Source: Zeaxanthinibacter sp. PT1 (GTDB lineage Bacteria; Bacteroidota; Bacteroidia; Flavobacteriales; Flavobacteriaceae). Taken from it: a stretch of 64,000 nt of DNA. Of the stretch, positions 51,400 through 58,925 are shown one piece after another (position 1 is the first letter of the stretch; every line of letters begins with the position of its first letter). The notes beneath the pieces were generated by a model. It worked only from the letters and a program-made list of their open reading frames with translations, was not told the DNA's origin and ran no database searches. The position numbers and the translations under genes are program-made. Location: positions 124,001-188,000 of the forward strand of contig NZ_JAQPCN010000004.1 of NCBI RefSeq assembly GCF_028464225.1, written 5' to 3'.

Positions 51400-52137
51400 A
51401 TGAGACTTCATAATATAAAATATATCTTTTTGTCTGGTATGCTGCTATTCGCATTGGCTGCCTGTAATAATGATGATGACGCGATGGAACCGGAGCAAAT
51501 AGCCATGCCTACTTGCGATGACGGAATCATGAACGGCGATGAAACCGGTGTTGACTGTGGTGGTACTTGTGCACCTTGCGGTGATGGGGAGGCCATGGAG
51601 CCCGACTTTACCGGAACCTATGCCCAGGTAGATCATATGGGACGTCCGGGGATCAACACGGTTTTAAGCGCTGATATGGAAGGAATGCCAAGCGTTAAGG
51701 ATGCTTTTAACGTAACCGTACCATCAGCGATGGTCGCTGAATTCCAGGCCGGTTTCGAGGCTAGGTTGGAGCAGTACCACGATGTATACGCGGTTAAGTT
51801 AGGACTGGATCCTGCTGACGTTAATTACCAGAATAATATCCTGAACTTGGATGCTACAACCTTGACTACCGTACTTGCTGCGGATGTATTGCAGGTAGCC
51901 CCGGATGAGGTGACCACCTACTATAACGGTACTGTCGGACTTACTGGTCGTACACTGACTGATGATGTTATTGATATCTCCCTGATACTATTGTTCGGAG
52001 GAGAGACCGGTGACCGTTTCAGCGGACAGGATACCGATAACGATGGGATGGCCGACCTTCCGAGGCTGACCTCTGATGGAGTAAGCTTAACAGCAACCAT
52101 AGATGCAGAGTTCCCATACGTGAGTAATCCACAATAA
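51400..52137 (+). CDS. DUF4331-like C-terminal half as a lipoprotein with Cys-rich insert
   Basis: A 245-residue lipoprotein (lipobox L-A-A-C followed by N-N-D-D-D). Residues about 35-65 form a six-cysteine module (C-D-D-G-I-M-N-G-D-E, D-C-G-G-T-C-A-P-C). The rest matches the C-terminal part of DUF4331: Q-V-D-H-M-G-R-P-G-I-N-T-V, V-G-L-T-G-R-T-L-T-D-D-V-I-D. Thus the two halves of one domain seem to be carried on two polypeptides, one anchored. It is followed by two hairpins and the TPR lipoprotein gene. Confidence 0.78.
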   Translation: MRLHNIKYIFLSGMLLFALAACNNDDDAMEPEQIAMPTCDDGIMNGDETGVDCGGTCAPCGDGEAMEPDFTGTYAQVDHMGRPGINTVLSADMEGMPSVKDAFNVTVPSAMVAEFQAGFEARLEQYHDVYAVKLGLDPADVNYQNNILNLDATTLTTVLAADVLQVAPDEVTTYYNGTVGLTGRTLTDDVIDISLILLFGGETGDRFSGQDTDNDGMADLPRLTSDGVSLTATIDAEFPYVSNPQ

Positions 52138-52153
52138 GAACTAATTGTTGCTT

Positions 52154-52196
52154 GGCCCCAAAAGGGGCCTGGGCAGCATTTAAGTGCCCCCGTTTT
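52154..52196 (+). other. Tandem hairpins between DUF4331-like and TPR lipoprotein genes
   Basis: First hairpin GGCCCC-AAAA-GGGGCC (52154-52169), perfect. Second GGGCA/TGCCC (52171-52175 with 52185-52189) followed shortly by TTTT at 52193-52196. The second could terminate weakly, so the TPR gene may be read at lower level. Confidence 0.6.
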
Positions 52197-52293
52197 ACAT
52201 GATGGGATCAGAATTGCTAGTTAAAGAAAGTAAGTCGGGGCTGTCACCACGGCCCTGCACTTATTTTATCAATACCTCTAAAATTCAACAACA

Positions 52294-53574
52294 ATGAAAA
52301 ATTTACTATTAACCACATTCGTAATACTTCTACTCGCTTCCTGTACTTCGCGAAAGGAGGATACTATTACCAATCCCCAGGATTACAATGCATACTTGGC
52401 TGCTGAACCGGCAAAAACTACTTCCAAGTATTTTGAACTCTGGAATTCTAAGATCAAAGCTGACAGTACGCAGTTGATGAGTTTTGGCATCGTTGCACAG
52501 CAATACGATAAATATTTTAAAGAAACAGGAGATATCACCTATCTCAAGAAAGCCGAGCAGGCTCTGGATAAAGCAGTAGCCATAGCGCATGTCGGTAAGT
52601 CTGGTTATTACCGGGCGTTGTCACGAAACTATATATCGCAACACCGTTTTAAGGAAGCATTACTATTTGCTGAAAAAGCGAGGGAAGAAGGTAGTGGCGT
52701 TAATGAATCCCAGTCCTTGCTATTTGATGTGCATATGGAGTTGGGTAATTACGACCGTGCCGAATCTTACCTGGACAGTATTAAAAATATGTCAGATTAT
52801 GGGTACCTGATCCGCCTGGCTAAGTGGAATGATTATAAAGGTGACCTGGATACCACCATCCGCTTAATGGAGCAGGCCGCTGATAAAGCCGAAGCTTCTA
52901 AAAATACAACACTGATGGAATGGTCCTATACCAACCTGGCGGACTATTACGGTCATGCCGGCCGGATATCGGACTCTTACCAATATTACTTGAAATCCTT
53001 ACAGTTAAACCCAAAGAGCAATTACGCCAAGAAGGGAATAGCCTGGATCGTCTTTTCCCACGAAAAGAATGCAGAAGAGGCGATGAGGATCATGGATTCC
53101 GTTACCAGATATCACCAGTCGCCGGACTATTACCTGCTAAAGTCAGAGATCGCCGATTTTATGGGGGACCGACAAAAACAATTGAGAAATCTTGAAAAAT
53201 ATATGGCCCTGGTAAGTAATGATGCTTATGGTGAGATGTATAATACCTACAACATTAAAGTTTACCTGGAAGAGACTGACGAAGTAGACGCAGCCATGAA
53301 TATCGCCATGAGGGAAGTGAGGAACAGGCCAACCCCAGAAACATACAGCTTACTGGCCTATGCCTACCTGAAAGCAGGGAAGGAGAGAATGGCACAGAAT
53401 ATCGTGGATAACCATATTAAAGGAAAGACCTTTGAGCCGGAAATATTACTGCAGAGTGCAGAGATTTACCGGGCTAACGGGCAGGAAGAAGAAGTAAATA
53501 TGTTAAAAGAGGAGCTTTTAGGTGCCTTATATGAATTAGGCCCCGGAAGCGAACAGACCATAAATAAATTATAA
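52294..53574 (+). CDS. TPR repeat lipoprotein
   Basis: A 426-residue lipoprotein (lipobox L-L-A-S-C near residue 16, then T-S-R-K-E-D). Most of the rest is helical TPR-like repeats (for example K-K-A-E-Q-A-L-D-K-A-V-A-I-A, K-E-A-L-L-F-A-E-K-A, S-D-S-Y-Q-Y-Y-L-K-S-L-Q-L-N-P-K-S). It is extracytoplasmic and a likely protein-binding scaffold. Genomic linkage with the two DUF4331 genes (156 nt after the second) suggests they act together. Confidence 0.88.
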   Translation: MKNLLLTTFVILLLASCTSRKEDTITNPQDYNAYLAAEPAKTTSKYFELWNSKIKADSTQLMSFGIVAQQYDKYFKETGDITYLKKAEQALDKAVAIAHVGKSGYYRALSRNYISQHRFKEALLFAEKAREEGSGVNESQSLLFDVHMELGNYDRAESYLDSIKNMSDYGYLIRLAKWNDYKGDLDTTIRLMEQAADKAEASKNTTLMEWSYTNLADYYGHAGRISDSYQYYLKSLQLNPKSNYAKKGIAWIVFSHEKNAEEAMRIMDSVTRYHQSPDYYLLKSEIADFMGDRQKQLRNLEKYMALVSNDAYGEMYNTYNIKVYLEETDEVDAAMNIAMREVRNRPTPETYSLLAYAYLKAGKERMAQNIVDNHIKGKTFEPEILLQSAEIYRANGQEEEVNMLKEELLGALYELGPGSEQTINKL

Positions 53575-53631
53575 GGATAAAGGTAGCCCTGATTGGGGTT
53601 TCCGACGATTGAGGTTTGTTGTTTTTTAGAT

Positions 53632-53661
53632 AAGCGCCGGAACAGGGATGTTCCGGCGCTT
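53632..53661. terminator. Terminator after the TPR lipoprotein gene
   Basis: A 13-bp perfect stem (53632-53644 with 53649-53661), core GCGCCGGAAC/GTTCCGGCGC, GGGA loop. Little T tract follows. Confidence 0.75.
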
Positions 53662-53822
53662 TCACTTTAACGAGTATTTAACCTTTTTTTAGGCTTTCAT
53701 AGATGAAATGCCTAATTTTTACGTTTAAATACATAGTAGGGCTGTGTGATTCACCCGCCGAAAAGCGGATCATATGCTCTAATATTTTGATTATAAAAGA
53801 ATTAACCCCCAAGTCAACGTGT

Positions 53823-53939
53823 ATGGCGTATTTATTATTCTTTATCTGGTCAGCTGCAATGTGTTTTGTGATCTACAAAATATGGGCAGCACACAAAGCA
53901 TTACAAAACTCCCTTAAAAAACATGAGCCTATAGCTTGA
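53823..53939 (+). CDS. Possible 38-aa single-span membrane peptide
   Basis: The frame M-A-Y-L-L-F-F-I-W-S-A-A-M-C-F-V-I-Y encodes one membrane helix and a basic tail ending K-K-H-E-P-I-A. It could extend upstream to 53703. It lies between two hairpins in a 310-nt gap. No family is recognised and no ribosome-binding site is visible; it may be random. Confidence 0.3.
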   Translation: MAYLLFFIWSAAMCFVIYKIWAAHKALQNSLKKHEPIA

Positions 53940-53972
53940 TTTTACTCTCCCAGACGTTAGGATTAAAATTTG

Positions 53973-53998
53973 AAGCCCGTGGTGTAAACCGCGGGCTT
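53973..53998. terminator. Terminator of the DUF547 gene
   Basis: Stem AAGCCCGTGGT/ACCGCGGGCTT (53973-53983 with 53988-53998) with one mismatch and a four-base loop. It lies just after the DUF547 stop on the minus strand. Confidence 0.7.
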
Positions 53999-54007
53999 AA
54001 AATGGTT

Positions 54008-54796
54008 CTACAACTTGATGAAATTATCGAGATCTAAGGTCCAGTCGTAGTTTTTATACTCCAGTTCTACGTCCCTTGTCATAGGAATAAGGTTGTAATT
54101 TGCAAGGATCTCTTTTACACCTTTGTTACATCCAAAATCACCCTTAAACCATTTAAAGAGGGTAGTAACTTCTGCTGTTTTGGTTTCCTCCTGGTAGGTT
54201 GTGGTACGGTCCAGGTAACGCGCGGTACTCTTATCCAGTTGCGCATCCAACCTGCCGGGTTGGTATATGGCCACAGGCGGGCAATCTTTTGCACCACAAT
54301 TTAACGCAAAATGTATCCGCCAATCCCTGTCTTCTACCCGAAGTTTTCTTTCAAATTTATCCGGGAACCATTTCCGGATATACCCCAGTCCATATTCCCA
54401 TTGAGATTTCCTGATAATCCCGTGCTCTATTTTGGCAAAGGAAAGCATCCTGCCTGCTATGGGGATTTGTTCCTCTGCGAAGAAACTTCTCCTGTCGTCG
54501 TACAATTCCGGGTTGTCAGAAAGGATTACCTGAATGTACCCATTGTATATATTGATCCAAAAGGCAAGTTTTTGGGAGTCTGTCTGCAGGCCACTCTCTA
54601 AGGCCTCAAGGCTGGTATTTTCCAGCACTTTTCTAATTTCACCGGTATCCTGCCCTGCTTTTATCTGCTGTAAAAATGTCTCAGACAATTGATTGAAATC
54701 AACTTGTTTGTTATTTCTAACCTGGGTGGATGTAACATTCGGAATCAGGAGAAACCCTGCGAGGATTATTGCGTATTTAATAGAGAATAGATTCAT
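54008..54796 (-). CDS. DUF547 family exported protein
   Basis: A 262-residue protein with an N-terminal signal sequence (I-I-L-A-G-F-L-L-I-P). The family core A-F-W-I-N-I-Y-N-G-Y-I-Q (about residues 82-93), then R-I-H-F-A-L-N-C-G-A-K-D-C-P-P-V (about 165-180) and L-F-K-W-F-K-G-D-F are typical of DUF547. The C-G-A-x-x-C-P-P pair could bind metal or form a disulfide. Function unknown. Divergent to the glycosyltransferase gene. Confidence 0.9.
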   Translation of the reverse strand: MNLFSIKYAIILAGFLLIPNVTSTQVRNNKQVDFNQLSETFLQQIKAGQDTGEIRKVLENTSLEALESGLQTDSQKLAFWINIYNGYIQVILSDNPELYDDRRSFFAEEQIPIAGRMLSFAKIEHGIIRKSQWEYGLGYIRKWFPDKFERKLRVEDRDWRIHFALNCGAKDCPPVAIYQPGRLDAQLDKSTARYLDRTTTYQEETKTAEVTTLFKWFKGDFGCNKGVKEILANYNLIPMTRDVELEYKNYDWTLDLDNFIKL

Positions 54797-54945
54797 CGGT
54801 ATTGAGTTTTGTGGTATATTATCGCATACGAAAACCCGTATGTACTGCTTTGGTCGTGATGCGATTCAATTCGTTACTTTTAAAATAAAAATAGGTGTAA
54901 TTCTCCGGGCGGCACTTCGTCTTATTGAAAATTCTTTGGTTTCCT

Positions 54946-55674
54946 ATGATCAGCATAATAATACCCGCCCATAACGAGAATGCCAACTTGGATGAACTTT
55001 TGCCATATCTTGAGCATCTAAATGCGCCGAGCGGTTTAATGGAGGTCATCGTGGCTTTATCTGCAACTTCAGCTCCGTATCCCCGGGAAACCCATTTAAA
55101 AGGCCATTTCAAGATTATTCGCTGTGCCGGTAACGGAAGGGCCCTGCAGATGAATGAAGGTGCTGAAAATGCCGAGGGAGAAGTATTAGCCTTCCTGCAT
55201 GCCGACGTCCGTCCACCTTTGGAGTTCCTCCATAATATAAAGGAAGCCTTGGATAATGAATACGATGCAGGATTTTTCTCTTATAGATTTAATTCGGAAA
55301 ATAAACTTCTTAAAGTGAACGCGAGCTTTACGGGGAAGGATGGATTTTTTACCGGGGGTGGAGATCAATGTCTTTTTATTCGTAAAGAGCGTTTTAAAGA
55401 ACTGGGTAGATTTGATCCTGAACAGGTATTGATGGAAGATTTTGAGTTTTTTAAGAGAATGAAGCAAAGAGGGGTGGCCTATACCATCATCAAAAATGAC
55501 CTGCTGGTCTCTGCCCGGAAATATGAACAGAATTCCTACCTGAAGATCAACCTTACTAATTTGATCCTGGTGGTATTGTTCCGCCTTGGCACCCCGGCAC
55601 GCCGACTGAAAGGCATACACGACTTTATGCTGAAAACAAATTATCTTAAACCAATACAGGCCTCGAATGAATAA
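54946..55674 (+). CDS. Family 2-like glycosyltransferase (TIGR04283 type)
   Basis: The start is the ATG at 54946 (M-I-S-I-I-I-P-A-H-N-E-N), not the TTG 21 nt upstream. The 242-residue product has the GT-A strand I-P-A-H-N-E, then R-A-L-Q-M-N-E-G-A-E-N-A, and the acidic metal motif L-H-A-D (84-87). The combination R-x-x-Q-M-N-x-G-A and F-L-H-A-D is what I remember for TIGR04283 proteins, often tied to arsenosugar synthesis or selenodomain genes. No such partner lies here. No membrane anchor is evident. It overlaps the VOC gene by 8 nt. Confidence 0.85.
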   Translation: MISIIIPAHNENANLDELLPYLEHLNAPSGLMEVIVALSATSAPYPRETHLKGHFKIIRCAGNGRALQMNEGAENAEGEVLAFLHADVRPPLEFLHNIKEALDNEYDAGFFSYRFNSENKLLKVNASFTGKDGFFTGGGDQCLFIRKERFKELGRFDPEQVLMEDFEFFKRMKQRGVAYTIIKNDLLVSARKYEQNSYLKINLTNLILVVLFRLGTPARRLKGIHDFMLKTNYLKPIQASNE

Positions 55675-56725
55675 GATCATTAATGGGATTCAGCAAATAG
55701 GAATTGGCGTTGCCGATGCAAAAGAAGTTTTTAACTGGTACCGGGTACACCTGGGTTTCGATATCCTGGTATTTGAGGACGAAGCGACTGCAGACCTTAT
55801 GGTCGCCTATACCGGGGGTAAACCTGTTGCTCGTTTTGCCATGCTTTCCCTGAATATGAGTGGGGGTGGCGGGCTGGAGATCTGGCAGGCAAAGAATAAA
55901 GAACCACGGGCAGGTTCATTTCCGGTACAATTAGGAGATCTCGGCATAAATGTCATGAAGATAAGATCAAGGGCTATCCACAGGGCACACGCTCGTTTGA
56001 AATTATTAAATCTCCAGCTGCTTACTGATGTGGTCCGCACCCCAGAAGGCCGGTTTCATTTCTATTTCCGGGATCCCTGGGAGAATATTGTAGAGGTAGT
56101 ATCCGATACCTATGTGTATTCTGATCGGGACAAAATTTCCGGGGGAGTGCTTGGCGTAGTTACCGGGGTAAAAGATATGGACCTTTCCCTCAGGTTTTAC
56201 CGGGAAGTATTGGGTTATGATACGATGGTTTATGACCTCGAAGGTGCATTCCCAGGGTTTTCCGGGCTACCCGGGGCTGCCCACCGCTTCAGGAGAGTAC
56301 TCTTGCGGCATTCTCAAAAAGCTGTCGGGGGTTTTGGTGAGCTGTTCGGGCCTTCAGAAATAGAATTGTTGCAAGTGCTGGACAGGGAGCCATTAAAGGT
56401 GTACCGGGATCGCCACTGGGGAGACCTGGGGTATATCCACCTCTGCTTTGATATTTCGGGAATGCAGCAACTCAGTGAGGATTGCAGTCAATTGGGATAT
56501 CCATTTACCGTAGACAGCCGTGAGAGTTTTGATATGGGCGAAGCATCAGGACATTTTGGTTACGTAGAAGACCCTGACGGGACACTGATCGAATTTGTGG
56601 AAACACACCGGGTCCCGATCTTCAAACCCTTAGGCCTGTCCATTAATCTTAAAAAAAGAGATCCCGGGCGTCCCCTTCCAAAATGGATGGTTAACGCCCT
56701 GAAGCTCAGAAAAATTTCATCCTGA
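55667..56725 (+). CDS. Double VOC-domain protein (glyoxalase/extradiol dioxygenase fold)
   Basis: A 352-residue protein with two VOC modules: residues about 5-150 (Q-Q-I-G-I-G-V-A-D-A, F-N-W-Y-R-V-H-L-G-F) and about 160-310 (V-V-T-G-V-K-D-M-D-L-S-L-R-F-Y-R-E-V-L-G-Y, ending D-P-D-G-T-L-I-E-F-V-E). The second module keeps a His/Glu metal set (G-Y-I-H-L-C-F-D, L-I-E-F). It could be a metal-dependent lyase, isomerase or dioxygenase; substrate unknown. Overlap with the preceding gene suggests translational coupling. Its stop codon abuts that of the convergent anti-sigma gene. Confidence 0.82.
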   Translation: MNKIINGIQQIGIGVADAKEVFNWYRVHLGFDILVFEDEATADLMVAYTGGKPVARFAMLSLNMSGGGGLEIWQAKNKEPRAGSFPVQLGDLGINVMKIRSRAIHRAHARLKLLNLQLLTDVVRTPEGRFHFYFRDPWENIVEVVSDTYVYSDRDKISGGVLGVVTGVKDMDLSLRFYREVLGYDTMVYDLEGAFPGFSGLPGAAHRFRRVLLRHSQKAVGGFGELFGPSEIELLQVLDREPLKVYRDRHWGDLGYIHLCFDISGMQQLSEDCSQLGYPFTVDSRESFDMGEASGHFGYVEDPDGTLIEFVETHRVPIFKPLGLSINLKKRDPGRPLPKWMVNALKLRKISS

Positions 56726-57529
56726 TCAGGAGGCGGCTACCGCTCCCAGGGTATACAATTGTTCTAAAGTTGGTGTTTCACTACCACCAGCTGGTTCCAG
56801 GGTGATACCAAAGGCTTCAGATTCGTTTGCATTCTCGAGAATGAATACCTTGTTATCATCCGTTGCAAATGAATCGAGCAGACCTATACTGGTCGGTGTT
56901 AGTGGGGACAATTTTAAGGACCAGACCTGGTATACCATTCCCGATGGAGGTTCCGGTAGTCCCTGGGCATCTATATACACCTGTTGGGTGTCTTTCTTCC
57001 AATACGCCCTTGCATATGCATCAGGGGCCACTTTCTGCCCGCTTAGCGGCACTATGGTGACATCCTTATCCCTGAGTGAATTAAATAGTTCTTGTGTTTG
57101 GGTTAAGGAATACCGAGCCTCTTCGATCTGGTTCTCCAGTTGCTGAACTTCGTCAACCGTGGTCTGCATATCTGTACGCAACTCCTGGTTTTGATTATAG
57201 ACCCACCACAGGCCCACTAAAAGTACAGCGGCAGCTGCCCAACCGGAATAAGCAAACCAGTTTTTTCGCGGCTGCTTGAGTTTTACAACCCCTTTCTTAT
57301 CATTGCCATCTATTTTCAACCAGAGTTCATCCAGCTTACTTTTTTCACTCAGTCCCGGGGAAGCTGCTTTACTCAGGGCCAATACGCTGGCTTCTATGGC
57401 CCTGATCTCCCGTTCAATTTCAGGGTGCGACTTGGCGTACTCAGATACCTCTTTATTCTCGGCCTCTGTAAGCAGGCCGGCAACATAGAGTTCCAGTATC
57501 CCGGACGAAATATATTTTTCTATATCCAT
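56726..57529 (-). CDS. Anti-sigma factor, RskA-like
   Basis: A 267-residue membrane protein. An N-terminal cytoplasmic anti-sigma domain (about 1-85, with L-Y-V-A-G-L-L-T-E-A-E) has no zinc-type HxxxCxxC. One transmembrane helix (about 94-112), a coiled coil (about 113-150, Q-Q-L-E-N-Q-I-E-E), and the periplasmic RskA domain (Y-A-R-A-Y-W-K, Y-Q-V-W-S-L-K, G-I-T-L-E-P-A-G-G-S) follow. It should hold the ECF sigma factor, whose gene it overlaps by 10 nt, at the inner membrane until a signal triggers release. Confidence 0.9.
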   Translation of the reverse strand: MDIEKYISSGILELYVAGLLTEAENKEVSEYAKSHPEIEREIRAIEASVLALSKAASPGLSEKSKLDELWLKIDGNDKKGVVKLKQPRKNWFAYSGWAAAAVLLVGLWWVYNQNQELRTDMQTTVDEVQQLENQIEEARYSLTQTQELFNSLRDKDVTIVPLSGQKVAPDAYARAYWKKDTQQVYIDAQGLPEPPSGMVYQVWSLKLSPLTPTSIGLLDSFATDDNKVFILENANESEAFGITLEPAGGSETPTLEQLYTLGAVAAS

Positions 57530-58062
57530 TCCAAATCAATATTATCTCTCAATTGAGAGATGCAGTTCCTATTCCTTGTCTTTACGGTGCCTAAAGGTAT
57601 TTTTAGTTCTTCGGAGGCATCTTTCTGGGTGTACCCCTTAAAATAGAGTAGCTCTATAAGCTCAATGCATTTCTCCTTCAATCCCTTGACTAATTTTTTT
57701 AATCCTTTTGTATCCGGGGCGTCTTCTTCCTCCGAATCAGGCCTTTCCAGGATACCTACGAAGTAATCAGCCGAAAGGTTCTTTTTTAAGTTCTTATAGT
57801 TCCTGGAACGTAGTTCATCGATAGCGGTATTGCGGGCTATATTCAGGATCCAGGTGAAAAACCGTCCTTTAGTGGAGTTGTAACTATCCGCATTATTCCA
57901 GATCTTAATGAAGACATCCTGTGCAAGTTCTTCAGCTAATTCCTTATCGCGGACAATAGTGTGTATGACACCGTGTATATTGATATGGTACATTTCGTAC
58001 AGTTTCTCAAAAGCCTTTCGGTCTTTTTCCTGGAAACGCTGTACCAGCAGGTCTAATTCCAT
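57520..58062 (-). CDS. ECF-type RNA polymerase sigma factor
   Basis: The start is the ATG at 58062 (M-E-L-D-L-L-V-Q-R-F). The 180-residue product has region 2 (K-L-Y-E-M-Y, L-A-Q-D-V-F-I-K-I-W, N-I-A-R-N-T-A-I-D) and region 4 (E-L-L-Y-F-K-G-Y-T-Q, E-L-K-I-P-L-G-T-V-K-T-R). It directs transcription of an unidentified regulon when its anti-sigma is inactivated. Upstream on the minus strand is an AT-rich sequence, directly after the sodC terminator. Confidence 0.93.
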   Translation of the reverse strand: MELDLLVQRFQEKDRKAFEKLYEMYHINIHGVIHTIVRDKELAEELAQDVFIKIWNNADSYNSTKGRFFTWILNIARNTAIDELRSRNYKNLKKNLSADYFVGILERPDSEEEDAPDTKGLKKLVKGLKEKCIELIELLYFKGYTQKDASEELKIPLGTVKTRNRNCISQLRDNIDLEWI

Positions 58063-58089
58063 CAGCAAATTTTCACTAAATATATAAAA

Positions 58090-58112
58090 AAAGCTGCCCA
58101 AAAGGCAGCTTT
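58090..58112 (-). terminator. Terminator of the sodC gene
   Basis: Stem AAAGCTGCC/GGCAGCTTT (58090-58098 with 58104-58112), T tract on the minus strand, placed between sodC and the sigma-factor start, so it separates the two units. Confidence 0.85.
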
Positions 58113-58131
58113 AATAATTCGTAAATGCGAT

Positions 58132-58713
58132 TTATTGTATAATTCCCGTACAACTTACACGAGCTCCCGCAGCTCCGCTGGGCTGGGAGGTAAAGTCATC
58201 GGTTCCCTGGTGAACAATTACAGCTTTCCCCATCAGGTTTTTGGTTTCATCCTCGCAACCAAGGCACCACATATCCGTTGAAAATTCTACTGTGGCATTT
58301 CCATCTGCATCCGCAGTGAAATTCCCTATATCGCCTCTGTGGAAACCTTCTTCGGCTCCCCATTTCCCGTGAGGCTCTGCAGTGGGGTTCCAGTGTCCCC
58401 CGGCAGAGGAACCATCGGCAGCAGAACAATCTGCGTTTTCATGGATGTGTATAGCGTGCTCTCCCTCGGAAAGACCACTCAGGTTTGCGGTCATCATGAC
58501 CTTCCCGTCTTCTTCCCGAAAGGTGACATCCCCTTTTACATCGCTGTCACTCTTTGGTTCCATAGTGAATTTAACCACTTTAACTTCTTTGATCACTTCT
58601 TCTTTTTTCACTTCCATATCCTCGGAAGCAGCCTCATTTTCTTTTTTGGCTTCTTTACATTGATAGGTTAAGAACAGGAACAGGCCTGCTATCAGTACTC
58701 TTAGTGTTTTCAT
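58132..58713 (-). CDS. sodC: Lipoprotein Cu-Zn superoxide dismutase
   Basis: The start is the ATG at 58713. The 193-residue product has lipobox L-T-Y-Q-C, an acidic/lysine linker, and the SOD domain. Metal ligands lie in H-A-I-H-I-H-E-N-A-D-C, G-G-H-W-N-P, P-H-G-K-W, H-R-G-D-I-G-N and V-I-V-H-Q-G-T-D-D; the disulfide cysteines are in A-D-C and V-S-C-T-G. It removes superoxide outside the cytoplasm. Monocistronic, ended by the hairpin at 58090, and next to an ECF sigma/anti-sigma pair without proof of control. Confidence 0.93.
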   Translation of the reverse strand: MKTLRVLIAGLFLFLTYQCKEAKKENEAASEDMEVKKEEVIKEVKVVKFTMEPKSDSDVKGDVTFREEDGKVMMTANLSGLSEGEHAIHIHENADCSAADGSSAGGHWNPTAEPHGKWGAEEGFHRGDIGNFTADADGNATVEFSTDMWCLGCEDETKNLMGKAVIVHQGTDDFTSQPSGAAGARVSCTGIIQ

Positions 58714-58892
58714 TTTTTCAGGTTTTGTTAGAAATTTAAAGTTACACTTTTTAAGAGGCGTTGTCAAACAAACCAATGATTGTTTTTATGAATACCGAAC
58801 ACTGCTAAATCCTAATCTATGGATGTATTCGATTGAATAAAATTGGTTGCTTATCTGAAAAAATTGGTATCATCTTCGGGGGGCGAAAAGCG

Positions 58893-58900
58893 TATCTTTA
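58893..58900 (+). promoter_or_regulatory. Possible -7 element for the ThuA fusion gene
   Basis: TATCTTTA, one base off TAnnTTTG, sits 26 nt before the ATG. No TTG at the standard -33 spacing. Confidence 0.3.
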
Positions 58901-58925
58901 AGGCTTCTACAAAAATGGTAATACA

